Assembly (NCBI GenBank): GCA_032718475.1
Contig: JAUCBJ010003673.1
Span: 1-64,000 of the forward strand
Source: Nemertoderma westbladi
Taxonomy: Eukaryota > Xenacoelomorpha > Nemertodermatida > Nemertodermatidae
Direction: 5' to 3'
DNA: 64,000 nt
Positions 24,971 to 37,300 of the stretch are shown here, in pieces. Position numbers and translations under genes: made by a program. Every line of letters begins with the position of its first letter. The first letter of the stretch is position 1. The notes under the pieces are model-generated. The model did not search any database. It worked only from the letters and a program-made list of their open reading frames with translations, and was not told the origin of the DNA.

Positions 24971-26315
24971 CTGTTTGCAGTAAGTTGAGTCCTGCTGGAC
25001 TCATTGGACATTCTTGAATTTATGTTTTACATATTTATTATGTTGCGAGGAATTTGTGCATATATCTAATTATATATAATCGCTTAAAAAGCAATTAATT
25101 ATTTTTCAGATTTCAAATATGTCCTGTGATTTAGTGTTAAGGAACCTCATAAAGCGAGTGAAGGCGAAACATCGGTTACACAACGAATTAGTCGCGTGTA
25201 CTTATATTTGTTTCCCAATAATAAACTTAGCAGAAGTTGATAGCTAAATAAGTGAACTATTAATAACGTGGAGATTAAAGTGGCTTTATTTCCCGATGAC
25301 CACGAGATACAATTTCGAGCGGTTTTGAATGTACTCCATAAGGGTATCGTTACCGAAGAAGGTTACCGTAGTGTAACGGATCGTTACCGTAGTGTTTTAT
25401 ACAACAGAGTTTCCTACGCCGTTGCACCCAGTAAACCCACCCAGTATCCAGTGCACCCAGTATCGGTAGGTGTATTCCCTATCCTTACAATACTAGGAAC
25501 CCCTCTTGATTTAGCGGCTTTGATTGGTTATTGAGGTGCACGTTGTTTAGACTTTGAAATCATCATGATGAGAGACAAACTCTACTTCCAGGTAGTGCAG
25601 TACCGGTGGACCTTGGATATGTGAGGGTTCTCATGATACAAATATGTCTAAATACCTGAAATACAACAAATTATGTTTACTGACAGTTGATGTGGCTAGA
25701 AGGCATTATTAGTACACAGAACAGGAAATTAAGTGAGCTGTTGTTGTTTTGTCTGTAATGGATGGATGAATCATGTTCTCGCATAACCTAATGTTGTCCC
25801 AAAACCTAATGTTGGAAAAGTTAGTCTAAAATTCCTAAAGAAGAGTTGTCGGTTTTATATTGAATTGTATAAACTCCAGCGATTTAAAAGCATAGGCCTG
25901 TATCCATAGATTTTTTAACCTGTAGACTCCTTTCCTTATTCAGAGTAAATACTACTACTATCGGAATGCTGCATTGCAGCTGCATTAATATATTACATAT
26001 ATGAATACTGCTGTGCCGGAATGTCAGAGTAAATGGTCACGTATAATGTGATTATTATGACTATTACATGACATTAATTCCTTGATTAATACCATTTAAT
26101 ATTAACACCACATAATAACATACTATTTATCTGTCGCCAATTATTTACTTCTTAATATTTGTGTATAAATTCTAAATTGTTCTTTTTGGTGGAGTGAATT
26201 GTGAATTTTGTATATATTGGTGCCGAGAAGACCTAATAAATGTGTTTGTATCATAATGATATAATTATTTGCAATCAAATTTCGCCATTTTTATAATAAC
26301 TAAACTATTTACATC
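24971..26315. other. 3' flank of FAM8A1, no further gene
   Basis: An 88-codon frame at 25268-25534 has no recognisable domain and includes short repeated CGTTACCGTAGTGT text. AT-rich unique DNA follows up to the hAT target site. Confidence 0.55.
25220..25225 (+). terminator. Candidate polyadenylation signal of FAM8A1
   Basis: AATAAA about 250 bp past the FAM8A1 stop codon. Motif and position only. Confidence 0.4.
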
Positions 26316-27254
26316 ATTGTGTGTAGGGATGTCCCGGAATCGATATTTTGATTCCGGCCGGAACCGGAATTCAACATGCCGGAATATTCCGGCCGGAACC
26401 GGAATTTTCTATAATTAGTGAAATACACTAAATGACCCAAGAAACTTTATAATTTTTTGTGAAACAAATGAATTTTTTTAATTTCTAAAGCTAAGTTTGA
26501 TAATGAGAGGAATCAAAACCTTGGGGGGAATTAAAGTGGGTGGAGTGTAGAGTGGCCTGGGCCGTAATGGGACGGGATGGTACTTCGGCATTGAACGACA
26601 GGGAATTCAATAAAAAATTTTTCTAAAATCTATAACTTTGGCCAAAAGTTAGGTTATTAGCATTTAGACTCATACCTAAAAACCTACGTTAAACAAAAAC
26701 CTATGGTTTCGCGTCATTAGGTCCTTTGGTGCAATATCCTGGTGTCTTTAAGGGAAAGGAGCATGTTACAGTGACATGTTATTCGAACCAAAACAATAAA
26801 CGAGGCCAATAGTACAGTTTAATTATTGCTGGGAATAAATAGATTTATGGTAAGAAATAGCTTTGCTGTAAATAAATTATACTATATTATGCAGCACCTT
26901 CGACGCAGAACTGAACTAAAGACCACTCGCAGGACCTGTACGTATTGTAATAACGTTTATATTAGATTTAGGTTAGAGTAGTAATTGTAATTGTGTAATA
27001 TTGTATTTGTAACCAAGTAACATAAAGGACCCCCATGGAAATAAGCTGCAAATCTTTAGGGGTCATCCTATATGTTACGTTGGACAATACCAAACATAAT
27101 ATTATCATATTATTTAATAATAAATTCAAAGTAAAATAATATAAAATCAATGTAAAATAATGTAAAAATCAATGTAAAATATTGTAAGATCAATCTAAAA
27201 AACGTCATTTTATAAGCAAATTGTAAAAAGCAAATTGGAAAAACCACTATTTAA

Positions 27255-27566
27255 GGCCCGTGCTCCACTGGTAAGTCTTATGTAGGTAGTCTTAGTCAGA
27301 ATAAATTATGGAACACATTGGTTTCAATGTTAGCGTCTCCAATGGTAAATCGTAAGTTACGACTGTGATTATGTCCCATGTTCCATCTTTTGACACATGA
27401 CTCATGTGTTATATCCGGCAAGATGCCTGTGATTGGTTACTTTGCGTATAAATATGCAGTAAATGTGAGATGCATCTTATATTTTTTATCAAATGACTTA
27501 TGACTTGTGTTACCAATGGAGCAATGAGGCATTCATTTTGACATTCTGACCAGTGGGGCACGGGCC
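27255..27566. mobile_element. Nested MITE
   Basis: The terminal inverted repeats are GGCCCGTGCTCCACTGGTAA at the left and the complement of GACCAGTGGGGCACGGGCC at the right. The total is 312 bp with no coding capacity. A target duplication could not be made out, so the superfamily is not assigned. Confidence 0.75.
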
Positions 27567-27970
27567 TATTGATGCATTTCATTAGTTAATGTAAATTACG
27601 ATGGCGATGGTTACTTTGCATATAAATATGCAGTAAATGTGAGATGCATCTTATATTTTTTATCAAATGACTTATGACTTGTGTTACCAATGGAGCAATG
27701 AGGCATTCATTTTGACATTCTGACCAGTGGGGCACGGGCCTATTGATGCATTTCATTAGTTAATGTAAATTACGATGGCGATGGTTACTTTGCATATAAA
27801 TATGCAGTAAATGTGAGATGCATCTTATATTTTTTATCAAATGACTTATGACTTGTGTTACCAATGGAGCAATGAGGCATTCATTTTGACATTCTGACCA
27901 GTGGGGCACGGGCCTATTGATGCATTTCATTAGTTAATGTAAATTACGATGGCGATGGTTATTGTGAATT
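27441..27970. repeat. 174-bp tandem triplication spanning the MITE right half
   Basis: Units begin at 27441, 27615 and 27789. Copies 2 and 3 are essentially identical. Copy 1 begins inside the MITE with small differences (GCGTATAA against GCATATAA). Each unit includes the right MITE end plus about 45 bp of flank, so the triplication happened after the MITE landed. Confidence 0.93.
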
Positions 27971-28387
27971 GTATATGAATACTACAGTAGGTGGTGTAAC
28001 ATATGGTGGGACCATTTTATTTTGATTACCAGGTGAAATGTTTTTGGAAATGTGTTAGATATCAAACGTGCAACTGCAAAGCACTGCGTGCCAACGTGCA
28101 AAATGTGCAACTATCAAACTAGTTAGGAACCTGGCAATTCCGGTAAAATTCCGGCCGGAATTGACCCCATTCCGGCAATTCCGGCCGGAATCGGGCAAAA
28201 ACCGCCGGAATTCCGGCCGGAACGGAATTCCGGGACATCCCTAATTGTGTGCAAAGTAGCACTTTGCGAGATTATTATGTACCGAGCGCAGCGAGGGAGG
28301 TTTACATACATAAACAAGGGTCTTTAACGTTGAAAAGTGACCTTTGCAAGCAATGATGTATGTAATTTTGTTACATTAAATTTTGTA

Positions 28388-31020
28388 CTTCATTTTGTTC
28401 TTATAGTTCCGCCCGTGGCTACATTTTGTTCATATAGTTCCGCCCGTGGCTACATTTTGTTGTTATAGTTGCGCCCGTGGCTACATTTTGTTCTTATAGT
28501 TCCGCCCGTGGCTACATTTTGTTCATATAGTTCCGCCCGTGGCTACATTTTGTTCTTATAGTTCCGCCCGTGGCTACATTTTCTTCTTATAGTTCCGCCC
28601 GTGGCTACATTTTGTTCTTATAGTTCCGCCCGTGGCTACATTTTGTTCATATAGTTCCGCCCGTGGCTACATTTTGTTCTTATAGTTCCGCCCGTGGCTA
28701 CATTTTGTTCTTATAGTTCCGCCTGTGGCTACATTTTGTTCTTATAGTTCCGCCCGTGGCTACATTTTGTTCTTATAGTTCCGCCCGTGGCTACATTTTG
28801 TTCATATAGTTCCGCCCGTGGCTACATTTTGTTCTTATATTTCCGCCCGTGGCTACATTTTGTTTTTATAGTTCCGCCCGTGGCTACATTTTGTTCTTAT
28901 AGTTCCGCCCGTGGCTACATTTTGTTCATATAGTTCCGCCCGTGGCTACATTTTGTTCTTATAGTTCCGCCCGTGGCTACATTTTGTTCTTATAGTTCCG
29001 CCCGTGGCTACATTATATCCTTATAGTTCCGCCCGTGGCTACATTTTGTTCTTATAGTTCCGCCCGTGGCTACATTTTGTTCTTATAGTTGCTCCCGTGG
29101 CTACATTTTGTTCTTATAGTTCCGCCCGTCGCTACATTTTGTTCCTATAGTTCCGCCCGTGGCTACATTTTGTTCTTATAGTTCCGCCCGTCGCTACATT
29201 TTGTTCTTATAGTTCCGCCCGTGGCTACATTTTGTTCTTAAAGTTTCGCCCGTGGCTACATTATGTCCTTATATAGTTCCGCCCGTGGCTACATTTTGTT
29301 CTTATAGTTCCGCCCGTGGCTACATTTTGTTCTTATAGTTCCACTCGTGGCTACATATTGTTCTTATAGTTCCGCCCGTGGCTATATTTTGTTCTTATAG
29401 TTGCGCCCGTGGCTACATTAACTTCTTATAGTTCCACCCGTGGCTACATTTTGTTCTTATTGTTCCGCCCGTGGCTACATTTTGTTTTTATAGTTGCGCC
29501 CGTGGCTACATTTTGTTCTTATAGTTCCGCCCGTGGCCCTATATTTTGTTCTTATAGTTCCGCCTGTGGCTCTACATTATGTCCTTATAGTTCCGCCCGT
29601 GGCTACATTTTGTTCTTATAGTTCCGCCCGTGGCCCTATATTTTGTTCTTATAGTTCCGCCTGTGGCTCTACATTATGTCCTTATAGTTCCGCCCGTGGC
29701 TACATTTTGTTCTTATAGTTCCGCCCGTCGCTACATTTTGTTCTTATAGTTCCGCCCGTCGCTACATTTTGTTCTTATAGTTCCGCCCGTCGCTACATTT
29801 TGTTCTTATAGTTCCCCCCGTGCTGCCGTGGCTACATTTTGTTCTTATAGTTTCGCCCGTGGCTACATATTGTTCTTATAGTTCCGCCCGTGGCTACATT
29901 TTGTTCTTATAGTTGCGCCCGTGGCTACATTAACTTCTTATAGTTCCGCCCGTGGCTACATTTTATTCTTATAGTTCCACCCGTGGCTACATTTTGTTCT
30001 TATAGTTCCGCCCGTGGCTACATCTTCTTCTTATAGTTCCACCTGTGGCTACATTTTGTTCTTATAGTTCCGCCCGTAGCTATATCGTGGTCTTAGAGTT
30101 CCACCCGTGGCCCAACATTAACTTCTTATAGTTCCGCCCGGGGCTACATGTTGTTCTTATAGTTCCGCCCGTGGCTACATTTTGTTCTTATAGTTCCGCC
30201 CGTAGCTATATCGTGGTCTTAGAGTTCCACCCGTGGCCCAACATTAACTTCTTATAGTTCCGCCCGTGGCTACATTTTATTCTTATAGTTCCACCCGTGG
30301 CTACATTTTGTTCTTATAGTTCCGCCCGTGGCTACATCTTCTTCTTATAGTTCCACCTGTGGCTACATTTTGTTCTTATAGTTCCGCCCGTAGCTATATC
30401 GTGGTCTTAGAGTTCCACCCGTGGCCCAACATTAACTTCTTATAGTTCCGCCCGTGGCTACATTTTGTTCTTATAGTTCCGCCCGTGGCTACATTTTGAT
30501 CTTATAGTTCCGCCCGTGGCTACATTTTGTTCTCATAGTTCCACCTGTGGCTACATTTTGTTCTTATAGTTCCGCCCGTGGCTACATTTTGTTCTTATAG
30601 TTCCGCCCGTGGCTACATTTTGTTCTCATAGTTCCACCTGTGGCTACATTTTGTTCTTATAGTTCCGCCCGTGGCTACATTTTGTTCGTATAGTTCCGCC
30701 CGTGGCTACATTTTGTTCTCATAGTTCCACCTGTGGCTACATTTTGTTCTTATAGTTCCGCCCGTGGCTACATTTTGTTCTTATAGTTCCGCCCGTGGCT
30801 ACATTTTGTTCTCATAGTTCCACCTGTGGCTACATTTTGTTCTTATAGTTCCGCCCGTGGCTACATTTTGTTCGTATAGTTCCGCCCGTGGCTACATTTT
30901 GTTCTTATAGTTCCACTCGTGGCTACATTTTGTTCTTATAGTTCCGCCCGTGGCTACATCTTGTTCTTATAGTTCCACCTGTGGCTACATTTTGTTCTTA
31001 TAGTTCCGCCCTGGCTACAT
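28388..31020. repeat. 31-bp tandem satellite array (~85 copies)
   Basis: The unit is 31 bp: GGCTACATTTTGTTCTTATA followed by GTTCCGCCCGT. Variant blocks recur. One with GTAGCTATATCGTGGTCTTAG occurs near 30067, 30202 and 30388. One with GTGGCCCTATATTTTG occurs near 29535 and 29630. The array ends abruptly against LINE-A at about 31021. Open frames inside it (for example 29409-29718) are artefacts of the repeat. Confidence 0.96.
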
Positions 31021-31021
31021 C

Positions 31022-31900
31022 TTGTTTAATGATGCCGCTTCTGTGCTACCAGGGTCTGGTGGCAATAGCAACAGAAATATGAGCTATACTCTTCCAGGTT
31101 GGAATGAGTACGTACGACCATTCAAAGAAGATGCTATATTCTGGCATAGTTTATGGTTATCCGCAGGAAAACCTAATGCGAGTTCGGGTAATTTATTCCA
31201 CATGAGACGTACTTCTAGAGCACAGTATAAGTTTGCTGTGCGTAGACTGACAAGAAAAGTAGACTTCATAAATAAGGATAAGTTACTAAATGCCTGTTTA
31301 ACAAATTCTAGTATTAATATATTTTCAGAAATACGTAATTTAAGAGGCAATAGCTCCACTGGTTGTAGTTCTACTGCAGACGGTGCAACTGATGATATTT
31401 CTATTGCTAATGAGTTCGCTTCTATATATAGGGATTTATTTAATAGAGGGTACGACTCTGATTTATCATTTATTGAAAGTAGTATTAATGAACAAATTTC
31501 TAGTTTAAATTCATCGGTTTGTGATTTAATTACACCGGAATTAGTTACTTGTGCACTAAATAAGTTGAAATCTGCTAAGTCAGATGTCGATAATATTCTT
31601 AATTCAGACTGTTTAAAGAACGCTAACGTTGATTTAGCTGAACATCTTTCTAACCTATTCAATGCATTTGTAGTACAGGGATATGTACCATTATTTTTAT
31701 TGCGTTTTGCTCTTGTACCAATAATTAAAGATAAACTTGGGAGTATGACATCTTCTACTAATTATAGGGCTATTGCGATTTCATCATTAATTATTAAAGT
31801 GTTTGAATGGGTTATACTAATTTCTCATGAAGATAACTTTAAATTAGATGAACTACAGTTTGGTTTCCAGCGCAACTCTAGTACCACTATGTGTAGCTGG
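31022..31900 (+). mobile_element. LINE-A, 5' part (linker and start of reverse transcriptase)
   Basis: The open frame has features of a CR1/Jockey-group LINE ORF2. A PGWNEYV and GKP linker typical of the stretch after the endonuclease comes first. The first reverse-transcriptase blocks follow: VPIIKDKLG, NYRAIAISSLIIKVFEW and LQFGFQRNSSTT. The endonuclease is missing because the copy begins at the satellite edge. The frame stops making sense exactly at 31900, where LINE-B begins; the same frame resumes at 49309. GTAGCTGG at 31893-31900 is the left copy of the LINE-B target duplication. Confidence 0.85.
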
Positions 31901-32178
31901 TGTAAACACCCTAACACTCGGGTCCCCAATGCGACAAGGTGAGCTGACTGCCTTGGCAGATAAGCTTTCTCTTAGCGCAGTGGGTGTTCAAGAGTTCCGA
32001 ATGCAGACTGGACAGACTGATGAGGTTCTGATTAAGGACATGGGGGGCGGTTGGCGACTCGCCCTCGCGTCAGCAGAAGATAGTGGCAATGGTGGAATTG
32101 GTCTATTGATGAATCCAACTGCACATGCAGCATTGGACAAAATAGACCAAATCTCTAACCGCATCATCCGTTCATCAT
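31901..32178 (+). mobile_element. LINE-B, 5' part (endonuclease fragment)
   Basis: The translation VNTLTLGSP, MRQGELTALAD and VGVQEFRM matches the start of an APE-type LINE endonuclease. It runs through GGIGLLMNP to about RIIRSS, where it is cut by the LTR element. The part of LINE-B between this point and the late reverse-transcriptase region at 48375 is absent. Confidence 0.75.
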
Positions 32179-33189
32179 GTTCAGTAAAACATATTCCTAC
32201 TAAATGAAGAGACAGTAACAAATACACGAATCCTGCAATATCATACTATAAAGTTTGTGAATCAAATCATAAATCCGACCTTCTCACCAAAACAGTAAAC
32301 TCCAAGTAGGCGAATATATTGCAGTATCGGTCTCTTATAACCGGTGAGGCAGAAAACAGTCTACGAACGGACAAACTTCGATAAAACAAAATCCCGCGCA
32401 GCGAATCCTAAAATCAGGCTGACTCACTGACGGACTAAGGGGCTTGTATACTTTGCCGCGGTGTGATTTATATGGTTGGGCGAAAAGGACGCTAGCTAGG
32501 TGCAGAGATCTGGAGATGTCTAACTAGCGGGCAAAGTGCAGTACGGACAAAAGTTAATTTTATATATTTTGAGGTGTAAATAATTTCTAACGCGCGTGTG
32601 TTAATTCTGAACCGTCAAGATCAGTTTTGCTCCTTCATATATATAATTACTGGGTACGGTGTGCATTTTACGAATATTCTAATTTTGTAACTTGTAGGTC
32701 CAATACTCACGAATGATAAGGCTCCTTCCCCTCTTGCGTATTTCCCCTACAAGTTCTAATGCAATGGACACCGTTGTACTACAAATAGTCACAGACGCAC
32801 CTGTACTTAGCAAGAGTTAGGCGTACAGTTTGCTGCACCCTACCAATGTGTATGCTTTGTACCGGTGTGCCTACGTCCTATCTGCGTACTAGTATCTCTG
32901 CCTGCTTCCCCCGTAGGAATATGAAGGTCTACTGCGGTTTTTTCCTGAATTAAAACAGTACAGTCCCTAGATGTAATTTTAGGCGTACAGCGTGTCACTA
33001 CCTCTACCTTCGATCTGGGCGAATAACTAAGAGTGATATTGCGGGTTGTCTCCTGTCTACATTCCTTAGATGTTCCCGTTCATTGCTGTGGCCCGATGTT
33101 TAGCCAGCCATCCTGTCCCTCAGTTGAGTTCACCGTGGTGAAGCATAGTAAAACAGATAGAAAAAGGGCAGATTAGCGATAATTCTGAC

Positions 33190-33195
33190 TTTATT
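33190..33195 (-). terminator. LTR polyadenylation signal candidate
   Basis: AATAAA on the minus strand, about 120 bp downstream of the LTR TATA box (same arrangement at 47814-47819). This would place the R region between about 33290 and 33170. Inference from motif order. Confidence 0.5.
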
Positions 33196-33313
33196 ACAGA
33201 AGATATACATAAACGTAACAAGAAACTAATAGATAACTAATAAAGATAATCTAAAGCACGAATGATTGAGATATAGACTGAGGTTTAGATATAACTAATG
33301 AACGAAATCGCAC

Positions 33314-33321
33314 CTTTTATA
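33314..33321 (-). promoter_or_regulatory. TATA-like box of 3' LTR
   Basis: TATAAAAG on the minus strand, conserved at the same place in the other LTR (47942-47949). Confidence 0.55.
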
Positions 33322-33540
33322 CCAAATTTGTGCCGCAATCAATCGAGAAAATTCTCGATTGTTCTATGAGTTCTAACAGGTTTTTAAAGATAGCTATTGG
33401 TCCAACGAATATATAACTTGTACGACATTGGTTACAATCTAATAACTACAATCTCATTGGTTAATCTTACTTCGAGCAAATGCAATTAATTTGTAGCGGT
33501 CAATTTAAATGAGTTGAAATTCTGCACGCACAAAAAATAA

Positions 33541-33615
33541 TTCGCACCTACTAGGATTCGAACTCAATACACACTACATATAATTTCCAACGCTCTACCG
33601 ACTGAGCTACTGAAC
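33541..33615 (-). repeat. tRNA-like sequence inside the LTR
   Basis: On the minus strand it has a box A-like TAGCTCAGTCGGTAGAGCG and a box B-like GAGTTCGAATCC, upstream of the LTR TATA box; a second copy is at 48181-48255. Stem pairing is imperfect. It is either a SINE remnant captured in U3 or a tRNA-like promoter module. Confidence 0.55.
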
Positions 33616-33746
33616 CACTTGAATAATCATCGTACAAATAGATATAGCAAATACAAATGAGGACTTAATGTAATCTTTTAACAAAGTTAATTCGAATAAA
33701 ATAAAAATTTTGAAAATCCACGGCATTTAGAGAATATAATTCTATA

Positions 33747-34387
33747 CCGCTCCATGAAAACAGGATATTATCGTGCATAAAATATACGGTTTTCACCAAT
33801 AATCAATCAAATTATAGAATACTTAGGGCGTACTTACATATTTACAAATTAAATTTCAAACAATACTTCCTTTCTACATAATGATTCGATACAAAATAAT
33901 TACAAATTCAAACTTTACATATTTAAAGCTTTACTAAGTAAGTACAATATAAATCTAAATTAAATTCACCAAAATAAATCTATTTCATCTCGATATTGCG
34001 AAATTCAAATAATTACAAATACAAATAAATGAAAATCATAAGAAAGGCTCGCGAGTCTTCCATCTACTATTGCATCTCAAATATTGCACTTAGACTTAAA
34101 TTCAAGTAATTACAAATACCTTGTGCCTAAATGTAGATTGCATAAGTTCGGAATAATTACAAATATGAGTCTTTCTAAGTACAAAACTTTCTAACTATAA
34201 AACCTTCTAAATACAAAATATAACACTTTACAAATGAAACTATAAGAAAGGCCCATGAGTCTTCCATTACAAACTCCGTTACAAACCGTACCGTTACAAA
34301 CTTACTAAATATAAAATATATAACTCAAATAAATCACAAATTCACAAGAAAGGCTCACGAGTCTTCCGTCCACCCTTGCCCTCCCTT
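33747..34387 (-). other. Non-coding tract between extra ORF and 3' LTR
   Basis: AT-rich, with many AATTACAAAT-like short repeats and three copies of the 20-bp CTCGCGAG-core motif (34042, 34246, 34348). No ORF. A polypurine tract expected before the 3' LTR was not confidently placed. Confidence 0.6.
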
Positions 34388-37300
34388 TTATCGCTTAGTA
34401 GATCGAGCCCTGCCGCGTCCTCGAAAACTGCGCACAGGTGACTTTGCTCGCGATATGGGACTCGTGGGGCGAGTCACTGGTTTTGCTTGTACATTGGGAG
34501 ACGGTGCGACCGTTTCCTCACAAATTCGTCTATTTGGTATCCCAAAACCTCGACCGATTCCTCGTGACCGATCAGTTGTCACTACAGTTGGTAAAACGTC
34601 TGGGAACGCGCGGGAAGCGGACGACGCAGACCCAAGAGTAGCTTGCGCCCCCTTTTGATCAGCTGGTGTATGTCCCGATCCTCCTGTTGGTTCTCTAGGA
34701 AGCGATACCGTATCCCGAGTAATTCGAATGGTCGGCTCAACTCCCTTGCGTTCTTCTATATTAATAGACTTCTTTAATTGTTGGCTCACTTTCTGGACCC
34801 TTATGATCCTACCCTGCCCGTCCTCCCGAGGGTGACGTGCAGACGGCGCAACCGGAGTGGCTGGTATATTTGTCGCCTCTAGGATCTCCTCTTCCTCGAA
34901 TACGCTCGCTCGTATACGTTTGTGGTAAAACGCGGCTCGGTATGCCCACGCGACGGTTAACCAAGCTCCCTTATTCCGCCTTTCAGTTCGGAAACGATCA
35001 AATTCACCATACGTGATACGATTCACAACTTTCTGAAAATTCCACGTATTTTTATTGTCCGGGTGAATCTGTAACAGATACTCGCGCACCACTCTAAATC
35101 CACTATCGTGAGGCAAAATATCGACTACCTCGATAAGTTCGTCATATTGGGGCATAGCGGAGATGTATCCTTCCGACATCATCGTTTGGGGATTTACCGC
35201 CCAAAATCCAAGATGCGCTCTCATCGGAAATCGTCTTCTATGTGCCGATACATGTTCGTCGGCTAAATCTTCCCACTCATCGAATAGTTTTCTCACGAGT
35301 TTTACAGATTCGTGTTCATAAGGTATGTCTCTTAGTTGGCATTCAGATGCTCGATGCCCTTTTATATTGCAATAAGTACATTGAGCCATAAATCTCCAGC
35401 AAGTATAAAAGGTATGAGACCCTTGATCTCCACACCATCCACAGATTAGTTGAGTCGTAGTAATGTGCTTTCCACTGCACTTGGTCAAATGATGTCCAGC
35501 GACGCCACATTTACTACACATCGTATTGGCAGGGTACCACACTCGTTCGTATATAAGATCTCCAATTGGTCGAGCGCTTCCTCCCACACTATAATCATAA
35601 TCATCTGGATCTATGGGTTGGTATGTTTCTGAAGGTTGTATACAAACTACAGCATCTGTTGCTTCAAGTTGTCGAATCTCCGTCTGAGATTTCTTCGGGA
35701 GGTTCCTTTCTATCTCAAGAAGTTCCTCTAAAGGATCGTCAGTGATCGTTGTCGTTACTTCGAAATCACCACCAAGGTGACCGATAGGCGCGCGCGTCTG
35801 CCGTGATTCATCCATAACCTCCACGATACGTTCTCCTTCATAGGGTAACAATGTAAACATAGATGGTCTTTCGATAAGAGATCCCGCACAGCGAAGATAC
35901 ACGTCTCGAAATATACTAAATCCTGCTCGAGTAAAGGCATTACACTGAGCGTCGGAGTTGTAGAAGGGTTCAAGAAATCGTCTAAACACGTCGGTATGAA
36001 TTCTCCCTTCCATGTAGAACATATGATCTTCTCCGAGACAAAGTGGATGTCTTTTAAGAGTCCGAGACACAATGTCGGCGATTAAGCAAACATTCACTGA
36101 CGACTCTATTGCTAAATAATATTGTAAGACCGCTCTTGGAGGTGACGTAATAGCCCAATACACGCATCCTCTCCATTTGAGCTGTGATTCAAACTCACTC
36201 ATATCTGGAGTATCACCTTCTCCATAAGTCTCAATATACTTAGCTCTCTTACTTTCCTTATAATCCCAATTGAATAACAGGTAGGAAATGTAACCAGCTC
36301 CAGTCTTCTGAGTAATATTCTCACGAAAATATCCCTGTTCTATAGACCACAAAATAAGAGGTCGAGTGTCGACGTACGGTGTCGGTAGTCGGTCATCGCT
36401 GTCCGTCATGCCGGCAAAGTCGCTAATTAAGTCCTCTCTTACTCCTGATCCAATCTTTACGACAGTTTTATCTAAAATCATATTTCTTACCATCTTCGGT
36501 AGCATTCTAGCATCGATATTACAAGCTTGGTCCATCTTCTTTACTATGTCAGTGATGAGATGGTGTCGCTTTGTATTTGCTGGAGGTATCGGCATTCGTT
36601 TGTCGCTCCTCTGTCTACTGAAAACGTGCAAGACTCCGTCCGCCGCTCTAATTTGTATAGTCTTAGAAGTCAAACTCTGTTGATGACTGCCGCCCTCGTT
36701 ATCGTAAAACATGTAACCATTTTCCTGAAACGATCTAAACGTTCTATTCCATTCGTCCAACAATTCTTCCGAAGGTTGCCAAATCTTCTCTATGTCCTTA
36801 TCATCTTCGAAACGAATAACCTTACCTCGCCAATCCATGGCAATATCTGTATCCGACTCGAAGGTTCCAGTTCCAATCCATAAACGAATTGTTCTGGTTA
36901 AATATCCTTTCAAATTACTCGGAGCTATATCAGCACCAGCTCTATCCAGTTCCCTAAAGTCTTGAATATGAGGTGGAACGTTATACACGACCTTTTGAGT
37001 AATATGTCTACGTAAATCATATATCTTACTCATATCGCTAAAAACAACTGCAGGAAGGAACTCCAAGTTTGAAATGATTTCTGGATGATCCACGATGGGT
37101 ATTTCGTACGTCGTATCCTGTCGGACTGGTATACTAATAGGAAAATTGAGTGTCGTACTCAATGGTTTCGTAGTCGAAGTACTATATGGTTGCATTTCTC
37201 TTGTCCTCTCCGGGGATGCAATCTGTAGTCTCTGAATAACGTTTTGAGCAAAGTTTATGCTCTCGAAAACTTCCGGTGTCATCTCCTTAGCTGGAGTTTG

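Larger units (their letters stand above)
26324..28243. mobile_element. Non-autonomous hAT-type DNA transposon (1.92 kb)
   Basis: The ends are perfect 17-bp inverted repeats, TAGGGATGTCCCGGAAT. They are flanked by an exact 8-bp target duplication ATTGTGTG (26316-26323 and 28244-28251), the hallmark of hAT elements. Subterminal TTCCGGCCGGAA palindromes recur just inside both ends. No transposase frame is present, so it depends on an enzyme encoded elsewhere. It contains a nested MITE and a 174-bp tandem duplication. Confidence 0.93.
32179..33746 (-). repeat. 3' LTR (left copy)
   Basis: Directly repeats 46434-48374, starting GTTCAGTAAAACATATTCC and ending AATATAATTCTATA in plus-strand order. 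It lacks about 313 bp present at 47001-47313 and about 55 bp present near 47586-47640 of the right copy. It carries a TATA-like TATAAAAG, an AATAAA and a tRNA-like sequence, described separately. Confidence 0.9.

Noticed and set aside
25268-25534. 88-codon ORF downstream of FAM8A1
   Set aside because: No domain, and partly made of repeated CGTTACCGTAGTGT text.
28388-31020. CRISPR-like array
   Set aside because: Repeats are directly adjacent with no unique spacers, and the genome is metazoan; it is an ordinary satellite.
32173-32178. Target-site duplication for the Pao/BEL element
   Set aside because: Bases next to the two outer LTR limits do not match convincingly, and the outer ends are not TG..CA, so no TSD is claimed.
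31848-32207. 119-codon ORF as an independent gene
   Set aside because: It is a chimera of out-of-frame LINE-A, the LINE-B endonuclease fragment and the edge of the LTR.
33541-33615. Functional tRNA gene in the LTR
   Set aside because: Box A and box B are recognisable but the acceptor and T stems do not pair well.
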